Positions 25,668 through 34,829 are shown, counted from the stretch's first letter. The stretch: 64,000 nucleotides of DNA from Streptomyces cirratus (GCF_014650775.1 NZ_BMVP01000018.1:1-64000), one strand, 5' to 3'. Translations and numbers: made by a program. Notes: a model not told the origin generated them from the letters alone.

Positions 25668-27506
25668 CTATCGGGTTCGGAAGCGGCGGTAGAGGTTGCG
25701 GGCCACGTACACGCCCGGTCCTCCGAAGCCGACGATGTCGAGCCGGCCGTCGCCGGTGATGTCCGCGAGGAAGCGGGGGTGGTGACCGACCCGCCAGGCG
25801 CCGGCATCGTCGTTGTACCCGAAGCCGGGGCAGACCAGCTGTGCCTGCTCGAACCTGCCGTCGCCGAGGCTGTGCGACACCCAGACGCCCTCATTGCCGA
25901 AGCCGACGATGTCGGGGTTTCCGTCACCGGTGACGTCGGCGAGAAAGCGCAGGTGCTTCCTCGCGTCCCACCCCTGAGCGGTCCCGAAGTCGTTCAGGAC
26001 GAGCTTCGAGGGCTCGAAGGTGCCGTCGTCGAGGCCGCGCGCGACGACGACGCCGTGGGGGCCGAAGCCGACGATGTCCGTCGCCCCGTCGCCGGTGGTC
26101 CTCAGCAGGAACCGGGGGTGCTCCTCCGCCGACGTCCACCCCTGGTCGGTCCCGAAGTCGTCGAGGACGTACAGGGGTTCGGCGAACTTTCCGTCCTCGT
26201 CCTGGAGGGAGACCCAGACGCCGTCGTCGTGGCAGCCGACGATGTCGAGCCGGCCGTCGCCGGTGGTGTCGGCCAGGAAGCGGGGATGCTTGTCCGCCAG
26301 CCACCCGCCGGCCTTCTCGTCGTGGCCGAACGCACGGAGAGCGGGCTCGTCGGGCAATGGCGCGAACTTTCCGTACTCGTCCTGGAGGGAGACCCAGACG
26401 CCGTCGTCGTGGCAGCCGACGATGTCGAGCCGGCCGTCGCCGGTGGTGTCGGCCAGAAAGCGGGGATGCTTGTCCGCCAGCCACCCGCCGGCCTGATCGC
26501 CGTGGCCGAACGCCTTGAGGGCCGGCCCGCCGCCCGCGGGCGCGAAGGTCCCGTCCTCCTCCTGGGCGGACACCCGCACACCGTCGGCTGCCAGCACCAC
26601 GATGCCGGGCCTGCCTTCGCCCGTGATGTCGGCCAGGGTCCACAGGTCCGCAGCACTCGGGGAGGGCGCGGGCGGGTGCAGGACGCGTTCCTCGTCCTCG
26701 AACGTGCCGTTGCCTCGCGCGGCCGCTGTCACGGCCCCCTTGGCCGGCTTGAGCGCGACGATGTCCGCCGGCGCCTTTCCGGCGGTTTCGGCGAGGAACC
26801 GCGCGCCGAGCCCGGCCCACGAGCCCGGCTGTGCGCCGGGGCGGGGCGCGGCCCCTTCGCTCTTCCAGCCGCCGGCGTCCTGGTCGGTTCCGAACCGGTC
26901 GAGGACCAGCAGCAGATCGCTGAACGAAGGTGTCGCGTCGGATGCGGGCCGCAGCGCCGCCGAGGGGGCCAGCCGCCAGGACTGCCGTCCGTTCCAGTGC
27001 CCAAGCCGCGCCCACCGCAGCACCGGGTCGCTGACGCGCTCGGGCTCGGCCGGCACGAGACGCCACCGCTGACTCTCCGCGTCCTCGTCGTACGCGCGCA
27101 CGACGACCGGGGTGCCGCTCTCACCGGAAGCATCGCGGTCGAGGTCGAGGACGGTGTCGTCAGCCGCGCTCTCGATGAAGTAGAGGGCGGCTTCGCCCTC
27201 GACGGGGACGAGGCGCCACTGCTGGGTCTTCTTGCCGTCGGCCGCCTCTTCCTGACGGACGCCGCCGCCTGCGGCGGCGGGCTGCTCAAGGGCCTTCCCG
27301 CCGGTCACGTTGCGGATCACGTAGACCCGCTCGTCCTGCGCGGACTGCACGGGAAGGATCCGCCACTGCTCCGGGGCCGGACCGTCCTCGGGGAGCTCAC
27401 GGACGACGACCGGCCCGCCCTGCCCCGGTGTGGCCCTGCCGTCGAGGATCTCCCCCGTGGCGGCGTTGACGATCTCCAGTTTCAGTTCTTCCGTGGGCAC
27501 GGGCAT
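25668..27506 (-). CDS. FG-GAP/VCBS-repeat propeller protein with N-terminal beta-trefoil region
   Basis: 612 residues without a signal peptide. Residues 1-160 carry QxW trefoil motifs (PEQWRILPV, TQQWRLVPV, SQRWRLVPA). The remainder has FG-GAP/VCBS blades, each with HPRFLADTTGDGRLDIVG and GVWVSLQDEDGKF; the D-x-D-G-x-x-D loops are candidate calcium sites. Two blades are near identical at the DNA level (180-bp spacing). ATG 27506 has AGAGG upstream. This is the mirror of the NHL protein (trefoil first, propeller second), so the two may be interacting adaptors. Confidence 0.8.
   Translation of the reverse strand: MPVPTEELKLEIVNAATGEILDGRATPGQGGPVVVRELPEDGPAPEQWRILPVQSAQDERVYVIRNVTGGKALEQPAAAGGGVRQEEAADGKKTQQWRLVPVEGEAALYFIESAADDTVLDLDRDASGESGTPVVVRAYDEDAESQRWRLVPAEPERVSDPVLRWARLGHWNGRQSWRLAPSAALRPASDATPSFSDLLLVLDRFGTDQDAGGWKSEGAAPRPGAQPGSWAGLGARFLAETAGKAPADIVALKPAKGAVTAAARGNGTFEDEERVLHPPAPSPSAADLWTLADITGEGRPGIVVLAADGVRVSAQEEDGTFAPAGGGPALKAFGHGDQAGGWLADKHPRFLADTTGDGRLDIVGCHDDGVWVSLQDEYGKFAPLPDEPALRAFGHDEKAGGWLADKHPRFLADTTGDGRLDIVGCHDDGVWVSLQDEDGKFAEPLYVLDDFGTDQGWTSAEEHPRFLLRTTGDGATDIVGFGPHGVVVARGLDDGTFEPSKLVLNDFGTAQGWDARKHLRFLADVTGDGNPDIVGFGNEGVWVSHSLGDGRFEQAQLVCPGFGYNDDAGAWRVGHHPRFLADITGDGRLDIVGFGGPGVYVARNLYRRFRTR
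26187..26488 (-). repeat. Two near-identical 180-bp-spaced repeat units
   Basis: Segments at about 26187-26308 and 26367-26488 differ at only a few bases over roughly 120 bp and encode successive FG-GAP blades. Recent duplication or gene conversion is likely. Confidence 0.8.
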
Positions 27507-27573
27507 CGTGGTGCCTCTTCCAGGCGGTGCGGACGGTGGCTCGGGACGGGTGTCGTACGGCGGTGGCCGCGGA

Positions 27574-28293
27574 TCACGTGAAGACGTGGTGGTACGGGAC
27601 ATTCCACTCGCTGGGCAGGCGCGGGTAGAACGTGTTGATGACCGTCCCGGTGAAGTCCCCGCCCCAGTTGTGAGTGAGGCTCACCTCGCTGTTGGCGGTC
27701 ACCGCGTGGTCCTTGAAGCCGAGGATGGTGTCGGGGTGGGTGATGGGCACGAAGGTGATGCCGCCCCACGGAGTGACCGTGACGACCCAGAGCTGGGTGT
27801 CCTCGGGTGCGCCGTTCTTCCCCCGCCACTTGTCGCCGACCTTGTCGGGCAGGCCGACCTGGACGGTGTCGGCCGTGCTCTGGGGCGCGTCCTGGTGGAC
27901 GGTGATGCGCCTGCGCTGCGGCTTCGGCATGCCGTCGTCGCCACGTCCGGTGTCGGTTCCGCCCGCGCCGGCGGGCTTGGGCGTCGCCTGGCCGGCGGCG
28001 CTCTCGATGAAGTACAGCGGCCGCTGCCCGAAGAAGCCGGCGGGGGTGATGTGCCAGAGGTGGCCCTTGGCCTCCTTGACGGTCTCGTCGAGGGCGGTGG
28101 CCAGTTGGACGCCCTTGTCGTGGCTCGCTTCGGCCAGCTCTGCGGGTCGCAGGTAGCCGCCGTTGAAAGCATGGACGAGCATCACCGGACGGTTTTCGAC
28201 CAGCGCCGCAACGATCGCGTTGTCGTAGCTGTTCACCGCCACCGGGCCGCCGACCACCAAATTGGACATCGCCGTGCGCTCTTGGGTGTACAT
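27574..28293 (-). CDS. Trefoil-like protein of the propeller cluster, unknown function
   Basis: 239 residues from ATG 28293, with GGTGAGG 8 nt upstream. There is no signal peptide. It shares the phrase PLYFIESAAGQATP with the neighbouring FG-GAP protein (LYFIESAADDTVLD), evidence of common ancestry of these trefoil-type segments. Other segments, VNSYDNAIVAALVENRPVML and TQLWVVTVTPWGGITFVPIT, are beta-rich. It is cotranscribed with, and 67 bp upstream of, the FG-GAP gene, and divergent from the putative pore-former. Confidence 0.7.
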   Translation of the reverse strand: MYTQERTAMSNLVVGGPVAVNSYDNAIVAALVENRPVMLVHAFNGGYLRPAELAEASHDKGVQLATALDETVKEAKGHLWHITPAGFFGQRPLYFIESAAGQATPKPAGAGGTDTGRGDDGMPKPQRRRITVHQDAPQSTADTVQVGLPDKVGDKWRGKNGAPEDTQLWVVTVTPWGGITFVPITHPDTILGFKDHAVTANSEVSLTHNWGGDFTGTVINTFYPRLPSEWNVPYHHVFT

Positions 28294-28695
28294 CGCGGAA
28301 ACCTCACCTGTCCTGAATGCGGAACACGAAAACTTCGGATGCTCAACGCGACACGCAATGGAGCCGCATCGAAGCGGATCTGACCTTCGAACGGAAGCAG
28401 AATGGAGCTGGATGAACGGTCGAAAGCGAAACCACCCCTGCGGTAGCGCCTGGGGTCACGGTACCCATGAGCAAGGTTGACAAGAAGTCATCGATCGAGT
28501 GAATGCCGGTGCGGAAAGGTCACTTCACCGGCGTTTCGGAAGTGATTGCCGAAAACCGATCACTCGGTTGAGTGTGACATGCGAAAACGCCTTCCCGCGT
28601 GCGGGAGAACGCGATAATTTCGTCCGGCGAACGTGCGTAGTTTTCTTTTTGAATTCACCGAGCGCGGTTCAGCCGAATTAGTTGAGGACGGGTAG
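28294..28695. promoter_or_regulatory. Relatively AT-rich divergent control region of the cluster
   Basis: About 400 bp without genes, clearly lower in GC than its surroundings, between two divergent units. It includes an inverted repeat TCACTTC (28520-28526) / GAAGTGA (28539-28545) with a 12-nt spacer. Near the plus-strand gene, TTTTCTTTTTGAATTC (28629 on) precedes GAGGACGGGTAG and the ATG. It probably carries two promoters and a regulator site. Confidence 0.5.
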
Positions 28696-29790
28696 ATGCC
28701 TTCCACCGCATACAGCCTGGTAGAGGCCAGGCGTCAGCCGCTGACGAAGAAGAACCTGCGGGAACTCAACATCGAGCAGATCTGGCAGGCCATTCTGAAC
28801 CACCCCAACCTGGTCTACGCCGACCCCTCCGGCGTGAAGCACAAGCCGGTCGGGTTCTCCGTGAACAAGTCGAGCTTCGGCACCTTCTCGGGGACCGCGT
28901 TCGAGCGGGGCTGGCTCGCCTACATGAACCTCGGGGAGCCGCTGATCGAGGTGCGGGGCGACATCGCCCAGCCCCCGCCCGACACGTTCTCTTCCCGCAG
29001 CTACGTCAACCGCAGCGGCGCCGAGATGACCTTTGCCGACTCGGTCGACTTCACCGTCTCCAATGGGGTCACCTGGTCGCTCCAGGGGGACGCCAAACTC
29101 ACCTTCGGCGGAAGCATCGGTGCCTCGCTCCAGCTACAGCTGCAAAACCAGCTCCGCCTGGACCTGCAGTCGCAGCTCGCGGCGTCGTGCCAGAACGGGA
29201 CGGCGAACAAGAACGCCAACACGGTGACCAACAAGAACAGCAAGGACAGCGTCGGCGTCGACAACGCCAACACCACCGAGACGTCCGCGAGCAGCTCCGC
29301 GACGAACTCCTCGTCGAACACGATGACGAACTCGGTGGGGTTCACCACCTCGGGCAGCGCCACCGGTAACGCGTCTCTCAACGCCCAGTTGGCCTTGGGC
29401 ATCGCCGCCACGGTCGGCGGCTCCCTGAACACCAGCTGGGCCTCCAAGTCGCAGATCTCCGGCAAGGTGCCGGCGAACTCCCGCGTGCAGACCGTCGTCA
29501 CCCAGCGGCGCACCCGCAAGCAGTACACCTACGAGATCCCGGTGACCTTCTCCGGGCTGATCGCGGTGCAGTACGCCGTGCCGGTGGCGGTCCTGTCCCC
29601 TCCGCAGCCCGGCACCTACCCCGGCCTCAGCCACATGGTCGCCCGCGACGTCAACGACGTCGACCTGACACCCGGCGGCTTCCGAATGAAGGGACTGGCC
29701 GAGGTCGTCTCCGCCCTGGACGTCCACCACACCATGTTCGACGTTGAGGCCCTGACCGTCAGCCAGCAGACCCTTTACAAGCAGCCCTGA
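28696..29790 (+). CDS. Putative aerolysin/ETX-MTX2-like beta-pore-forming protein
   Basis: 364 residues, no signal peptide. An N-terminal unit (1-95) is followed by alternating Ser/Thr/Asn-rich strands: SYVNRSGAEMTFADSVDFTV and SNGVTWSLQGDAKLTFGGSI, a polar stretch about 165-225 dominated by Ser, Thr and Asn, then GKVPANSRVQTVVTQRRTRK and YTYEIPVTFSGLIAVQY. Long amphipathic strands around a Ser/Thr-rich hairpin and a late VPANS-type loop are what aerolysin-type and ETX/MTX2 toxins share. The match is structural texture, not a close homologue. ATG 28696 has GAGGACGG upstream. It is divergent from the trefoil/propeller genes, so it may be the effector of that cluster. Confidence 0.5.
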   Translation: MPSTAYSLVEARRQPLTKKNLRELNIEQIWQAILNHPNLVYADPSGVKHKPVGFSVNKSSFGTFSGTAFERGWLAYMNLGEPLIEVRGDIAQPPPDTFSSRSYVNRSGAEMTFADSVDFTVSNGVTWSLQGDAKLTFGGSIGASLQLQLQNQLRLDLQSQLAASCQNGTANKNANTVTNKNSKDSVGVDNANTTETSASSSATNSSSNTMTNSVGFTTSGSATGNASLNAQLALGIAATVGGSLNTSWASKSQISGKVPANSRVQTVVTQRRTRKQYTYEIPVTFSGLIAVQYAVPVAVLSPPQPGTYPGLSHMVARDVNDVDLTPGGFRMKGLAEVVSALDVHHTMFDVEALTVSQQTLYKQP

Positions 29791-29824
29791 CCACGCGGCA
29801 CCGCCGCCACGACGAGGACCAGAG

Positions 29825-30340
29825 GTGACGACCATCGTGTTCGACAACATCTTCAACGCCGCCGGCAAGGGCGCGGGGCTCTTCTCCGTGACCACCGACA
29901 GCACGAAGCCGCAGCCAGGTGAGGACGTCGACTTCGAGGACAGCAACGACGGCACGTACGACGACACGAGCGCCAGCCTGTTCAACAACGCGATCCACGG
30001 GGCCTCCTCCCGCGCGAAGATCGTGCAGGAGACCTCCCCCGAGGCGCGGGCCGTCCTCGGCTTCCTCGGCTCCTTCATCCAGACCACCCAGGCATCCGCC
30101 GGCGCGCAGGCCCAGTACGCCCGGGACCCCGGCTCGGTCACGAACGCAGCCTCCGCCGGCATGAAGGACGCGAGCGCGACGGTGAGGCAGTACGGCGACC
30201 TTCAGAAGGACGAGGATCTGGAGAACAGGCCGAAGAAGGCCGACTTCGACAAGCCCCCCAAGACCCCGGAGGCTCCAAAGGCTCCGGAGGCACCCAAGGC
30301 GCCCAAGGCAACCGCGGAAAAGCCGTCCCGCTCCGAGTAG
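29825..30340 (+). CDS. Companion protein of the putative pore-former, disordered C-terminus
   Basis: 171 residues from GTG 29825 with GAGGACC upstream, 34 bp after the previous gene and so in the same operon. The N-terminal part is acidic (STKPQPGEDVDFEDSNDGTY) and the middle helical (EARAVLGFLGSFIQTTQASA). The end is a Pro/Ala/Lys repeat (TPEAPKAPEAPKAPKATAEK). No signal peptide or known domain is seen. It could be a chaperone, stabiliser or secretion partner; this is conjecture from position. Confidence 0.65.
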   Translation: MTTIVFDNIFNAAGKGAGLFSVTTDSTKPQPGEDVDFEDSNDGTYDDTSASLFNNAIHGASSRAKIVQETSPEARAVLGFLGSFIQTTQASAGAQAQYARDPGSVTNAASAGMKDASATVRQYGDLQKDEDLENRPKKADFDKPPKTPEAPKAPEAPKAPKATAEKPSRSE

Positions 30341-30925
30341 GCCGGAGGTGTGCGGGAAGCCCGAACTCCTCCTCGGGGACGGCGAACTGGCCATCGGTGA
30401 CGGCCGGTCGCAGGGCGCGCCGCACCCATCAAGCGCAAGGCCTCCCAGAACCGCCCCGGCCGCGCCGAAACAACCCGCAGAACGCCGGAGCTGACAACAC
30501 CACCGCGAAGGCACCGGCATGCACGACGACGGCCGCGCCGGCCTATGTCGTGCCCGGGATCGCCGTCCACGGCCGCGATCCCGGCCCGACCTGGCCCGCG
30601 CCCTCAACCTCGCCCACCTCGAGGGCCACCCCGCCCGGCACGACGCCGTCCTGCGGGCAGGGCTCCAACTGACCCACGAGGACCTCGCCCACCACGCCCG
30701 GGACGGCGGCACTCCCCCGACTGGCCGCACTCCACCATGGGTCTGAACCGGACGGGCCCGTTCGGCCCGGCCGGAGTATGACCGTACTGTCACAAGATCG
30801 GGTCGCGGGAACGAACGGGGAACCTCTTACATCTAGCCAATCAGCGGGCGTCTGCGGGGCCCGCCTGACGGAATCGGCAAGAACCGGCCGGGTTGGCCGG
30901 GGGCGAGTGGCAAGGCGGGGCAGGA
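30341..30925. other. No intact gene; one coding scrap
   Basis: At about 30585-30746 (plus) a helical segment DLARALNLAHLEGHPARHDA with LTHEDLAHHARDGG ends in a stop but has no start. It looks like the 3' end of a lost gene. Confidence 0.35.
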
Positions 30926-33547
30926 ATGAAGGCGGTAGCGGTGGCGGGCGGTTCCCCGGACACTCCGAAGTCTCCGGAGACGGAAGGGACCGAGCTCCCG
31001 GGAACGCAGAACACGCCTCCCGAACCCCCGAGCGACACCCCCCGGCCCACGCCGGACTCCACCACGGGGACGGACCCGGACAAGACGTCCGCTGACGACG
31101 CCCGGGACGCCGAGCCCCACGAGGGTCCGCGGGGTGAACCCGTGGCTGAGGCTGACGCGCCCGAGACCGTCCTCGCGGTGGGCGAGCGGGGCGGGACTGC
31201 GGCGGAAGTAGAGGCGGACGAAGAGGCGGAAGGCGAGTCGGAGGCCTCCACCGACGCCGAGGCGGAAGCCGGGACCGGACTCGAGGTCGCCACGGAGATC
31301 GGGTCCGTCGACGGAGCTCTGGCCGAAGCGGCGGCGAGGTCAGAAGCCGGGACGGAGGCCGGCGAGACCGCGCCCGGGGCTCCGGCGGCACTGCCCGACG
31401 CGATTGCCACGTGCGGGGCCGTACCCGGGACTGCGGCCGCGGAGGGGGACGTACCGGCGTCCGGTGCCGAGGCCAACGATGGGGCGGCATCCGCCCGGTC
31501 CGCGGCAGCCACCGGCGAACCCGCACCCGGGACCGAGAGGACGGCGGCCTCGGACGGGGATGCACCCGCGTCCAAAACAGCGGTTGGCGGGCCTGCATCC
31601 GAGGCCGAGGCCGGGGCCGAGGGCACCAGTGGGAGTGTCTCTGCCCCCCGGGTCGCGGACGCTGACGGGGACGTGACCAAGTCCGACGCGGTAGCCGACG
31701 GCGGGGGCACGCCCCAGGCTGAGGTTGGCGGCCGGGACGTACGCCTTGCCGCGCCCGAGCCTGCGGTCGGCGCGGATGGCGTGGATGGCGCGGGCACAGT
31801 CGACGAGCAGGACGAGGCGGCCGAGGAGTCCGCAGAGGCAGCCGGTCCGGACGACGACGCGGGCCGGGAAGACCGGCCGGTGCCGTCCTGGGCTCGGGAC
31901 GACGAGGCCGACGCCGAGCGGACCAGCCAGTTCGTGGCCCTGAAGGACCTCGACGCCCCGACGGAGAAGGCACGTTTGCCGCGCGTCGTACCGCCGAACC
32001 CCGCCCCGGGCCGGACCTCGGCCACGCCCACTACCCGGCCCGGGATCCCGGCGCCGGCCCCGGGCCGGACCCCGACCCCGGGCCCGGCCCCGGCAGCGAG
32101 CCCGGGGGCCGGCCGGGCTTCGGCTCGGCCCGGGGGGCCCGCCCGTACGCCGGCGGGGACCGCGGAGCCGGCCGCCACGCCCGCCCCGGAGGGCCCCGCG
32201 CCGCACCCCGTCGTCGAGCGCACCCGCGAGGTGCCGGTCCCGCCGCGGCCCCCGCTGGATCTGCTGGCCGAGCTCACCAACAACCCGCCTCCGCCCGAGA
32301 CCCCGCGCCGCACCGTCGTCCGGCGCGTGAAGATCTGGACCCCGATACTCCTGCTCCTCGCCGGCGCCGCCATCGGCGGGCAGTTGCTGCGTCCGCTGCC
32401 CGCCCCCCGGGTCGTCGCGGCCGAGCAGACGCACACCCTTGGCGGGCAGTTCTCCGTACCGTGGCCCGCCAAGGGCCAGGGTGCCGTACGCGTGCCCGGC
32501 TCCGGCGACATCGGTGCCTTCGGCGAGCAGAAGCCCGTACCCACCGCCAGCGTCGCCAAGGTCATGACGGCCTACGTCATCCTCAAGAACCACCCGCTCC
32601 GCAAGACCGAGGCAGGCCCCCAGATCGAGGTCGACGCGAAGGCCGTCACGGACGGCACCTCCGACGACGAATCCCGGATCGAGGGCTTCGTCGCCGGGGC
32701 GAAGTTCGGCCAGCAGGACATGCTGAGGATGCTCATGCTCAAGTCGGCCAACAACGTGGCCCGGCTGCTGGCGCGCTGGGACACCGGCACCGACTCCGAG
32801 TCGGCGTTCGTCGGGAAGATGAACGCCGCCGCCCGGGAACTCGGCATGCGGAACACCACGTACACCGACCCCAGCGGTCTGGACGCCGGAACCGTCAGCA
32901 CCGCCGCCGACCAGCTGAAGCTGGCCGAGGCAGTGATGAAGGACGAGGCGTTCCGCGCCGTGGTCGCCCTGCCGAGCGCCGGGATCAAGGGGCTGTCCGA
33001 GACGCTCATCAACAACAACACCCTGCTCACGGTCAACGGCCTCAGTGTCCGCGGCATCAAGACCGGGTCGAACACCCCCGCGGGCGGCACGCTGATGTGG
33101 GCGGCGTACAAGTCGGTAGGCGACGAGACCCCGCTGATCCTCGGCACGCTCATGGACCAGCACGCGGACGGCCCGGACCACAACGGGGAGAACAGCCTGA
33201 AGCTCGTCCTGGCCAACAGCGAGAAGATCATCGGGTCGGTGCGGCAGGCGCTCGACTCGGCGCCGGTCATCCGCAAGGGCCAGACGGTCGGCCACGTGGA
33301 CGACGGCCTCGGTGGCCGTACCCCGCTGGTGGCCACGAAAGACCTGAGTGTGATCGGCGTACCGGGCCAGCAGTTGCAGCTGGCCCTGCGGCCGGGCGCT
33401 TCCGGGACCCCGCACGCCGCGAAGGCGGGAACCGAGGTCGGCGTCCTGACGGTCGGTACCGGGGAGGGCGCGAAGTACGTCCCCGTGGCGCTCGGAACCC
33501 GGCTTGCCGAGCCCTCCTTCACGTCACGGGTCACCCGCCTGCGCTGA
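30926..33547 (+). CDS. D-alanyl-D-alanine carboxypeptidase with long acidic N-terminal extension
   Basis: 873 residues. Residues 1-465 are an extraordinarily Ala/Glu/Gly/Asp/Thr/Pro-rich cytoplasmic region. A transmembrane helix lies at about 472-492 (LLLLAGAAIGGQLLRPLP). The penicillin-binding domain follows with S542-V-A-K545, S607-A-N609 and K712-T-G. Enzymes of this class trim terminal D-Ala from peptidoglycan on the outer face of the membrane. ATG 30926 follows AAGGCGGGG; an upstream TTG is less likely. The gene is monocistronic and closed by a 16-bp-stem hairpin. The disordered region may be phosphorylated or bind cytoplasmic partners. Confidence 0.9.
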   Translation: MKAVAVAGGSPDTPKSPETEGTELPGTQNTPPEPPSDTPRPTPDSTTGTDPDKTSADDARDAEPHEGPRGEPVAEADAPETVLAVGERGGTAAEVEADEEAEGESEASTDAEAEAGTGLEVATEIGSVDGALAEAAARSEAGTEAGETAPGAPAALPDAIATCGAVPGTAAAEGDVPASGAEANDGAASARSAAATGEPAPGTERTAASDGDAPASKTAVGGPASEAEAGAEGTSGSVSAPRVADADGDVTKSDAVADGGGTPQAEVGGRDVRLAAPEPAVGADGVDGAGTVDEQDEAAEESAEAAGPDDDAGREDRPVPSWARDDEADAERTSQFVALKDLDAPTEKARLPRVVPPNPAPGRTSATPTTRPGIPAPAPGRTPTPGPAPAASPGAGRASARPGGPARTPAGTAEPAATPAPEGPAPHPVVERTREVPVPPRPPLDLLAELTNNPPPPETPRRTVVRRVKIWTPILLLLAGAAIGGQLLRPLPAPRVVAAEQTHTLGGQFSVPWPAKGQGAVRVPGSGDIGAFGEQKPVPTASVAKVMTAYVILKNHPLRKTEAGPQIEVDAKAVTDGTSDDESRIEGFVAGAKFGQQDMLRMLMLKSANNVARLLARWDTGTDSESAFVGKMNAAARELGMRNTTYTDPSGLDAGTVSTAADQLKLAEAVMKDEAFRAVVALPSAGIKGLSETLINNNTLLTVNGLSVRGIKTGSNTPAGGTLMWAAYKSVGDETPLILGTLMDQHADGPDHNGENSLKLVLANSEKIIGSVRQALDSAPVIRKGQTVGHVDDGLGGRTPLVATKDLSVIGVPGQQLQLALRPGASGTPHAAKAGTEVGVLTVGTGEGAKYVPVALGTRLAEPSFTSRVTRLR

Positions 33548-33566
33548 CCGAAGGGCGCCCGCGAGC

Positions 33567-33616
33567 CCGGTGCCCGGTACGGACGGTACGACACCGACCC
33601 CCGTACCGGGCACCGG
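33567..33616. terminator. Hairpin with perfect 16-bp arms
   Basis: Arms 33567-33582 (CCGGTGCCCGGTACGG) and 33601-33616 are exact reverse complements separated by 18 nt. The hairpin lies 20 bp past the carboxypeptidase stop and between convergent genes, and is likely a bidirectional terminator. Confidence 0.8.
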
Positions 33617-33707
33617 CGTCACGCGTCCGGCGTCCCCGGATGTGGACGGGAGCGGGCAGTACCGGACAGCCACGGCCCCCGGGTCTGAGCGCACGACGAC
33701 CGCGCCG

Positions 33708-34131
33708 TCACTCCATGCGGCTCCTGGCCGTGCGGAGCAGGTCGAGGGCGGAGGCGACGGTGACAGTGGCCGTGGTACCGACCCCCGACGACCACACGTC
33801 CGTTGTCGTCGGTCTTGTACGCCTCGGCGTCGATCTCCGACGCGGGCCGGGATTTCGGTTCGGGGCAGTACGTCCCGGCGGTGTCCGACCTGAAGGAGAC
33901 CGTCCAGAAGTCCTCGGGGGACTTCGGGGGCCGGTAGCGGCACTCGAACCCGTACCGTCCTTCCGAGCCCGCCGCCACGAGCGGAACGCCGACCGACTTC
34001 TCCACCACGGCCTTGGGCAGCATGTCGCAGGGGCGATTCCAGGAGACGGGCGCCTCGTCGCCGCCGCTGCCGCACCCGGTGAGCACGAGCGATGCGCCCA
34101 TCGCCAAGGCACTCACCCGACGCCCGGTCAA
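33708..34131 (-). pseudogene. Frameshifted small lipoprotein
   Basis: From TTG 34131 (GTG 34116 also possible) a lipoprotein signal reads RRVSALAMGASLVLTGCGSG with lipobox LTGC. The mature part CDMLPKAVVEKSVGVPLVAA, YGFECRYRPPKSPEDFW runs in this frame to about 33790. The sensible C-terminus, GTTATVTVASALDLLRTARS, lies in a different frame and stops at 33708. A one-base indel near 33795 would join them. If the indel is a sequencing error the gene is intact (about 140 residues). It may belong to a DUF3558-like group; this is weak. Confidence 0.55.
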
Positions 34132-34205
34132 GGCGCCACGCGTATCGAACGGCCGTCCGTACAGGATGTGCAACGCATGGGCCGGGTGCCCCTCGCGGCT
34201 GACTG

Positions 34206-34829
34206 CTAGGGCAGACCCACCAGCCCCCAACCGTGGCGCGCAGCCCCGGTGGTCACGTCGCCCCATTCACGCAGAAGCGCGGTGAAGTCCTCGAAGGTGT
34301 CCGGACGGCCTGCCCAGCCCGCGCACTCGGCGGCGAACGGGCCGCGTAGCTCCTCCAGGCGGGACTCCACCTGCGTCCAGGCGCGGGCCTTGCCAGGCAG
34401 GGCCTCGGGCGGGCACGCCAGAAGGACACGCGGGTGCCAGCGGTCATTGGGCGCCGGGAAGAACCCTTCGCCGCCAGTCAGCGCAGGATCGTCTTCCGGG
34501 TCCGCGTCCCAGATCAGATCGATGAGAAAGGTGTCCATCGCCTCGCGCACGAACCCGTCGACGAGAGGCCGCATGTCAGCCCACGCATCCCCCGCGCGGG
34601 CGTGCGGTCGGAAGGCACCAGTGGTGGTGAAGAAGTCGTACTCGGCGCACCATGCGGACTCCCGGTCCGGCAGCCACACCCAGCCGCCGCTCCGCGCGCC
34701 GGTGTGGTACTCGCCGTCAAGCTCTGGCGGCCGGAGGGCGGCATCCGCCAGTGCCTCAATCCGCTTCTCGACGGGTATGGCGCTCAAGCACTTCCAGTCC
34801 GCCATGAACAGCATGAGATCCAAACCCAT
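34206..34829 (-). CDS. Hypothetical protein, 207 aa
   Basis: Starts at ATG 34829 (MGLDLMLFMADWKCLSAIPV). Soluble, acidic, Trp-rich: GGWVWLPDRESAWCAEYDFF, then IDLIWDADPEDDPALTGGEG and ECAGWAGRPDTFEDFTALLR. The pattern is that of small Streptomyces proteins of unknown function predicted from single genes; no catalytic motif is visible. There is no ribosome site of note. Confidence 0.7.
   Translation of the reverse strand: MGLDLMLFMADWKCLSAIPVEKRIEALADAALRPPELDGEYHTGARSGGWVWLPDRESAWCAEYDFFTTTGAFRPHARAGDAWADMRPLVDGFVREAMDTFLIDLIWDADPEDDPALTGGEGFFPAPNDRWHPRVLLACPPEALPGKARAWTQVESRLEELRGPFAAECAGWAGRPDTFEDFTALLREWGDVTTGAARHGWGLVGLP

Noticed and set aside
28629..28644. T-rich tract as a rho-independent terminator
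   Set aside because: No hairpin directly precedes it and it lies in front of a gene start, so promoter or leader is more likely.
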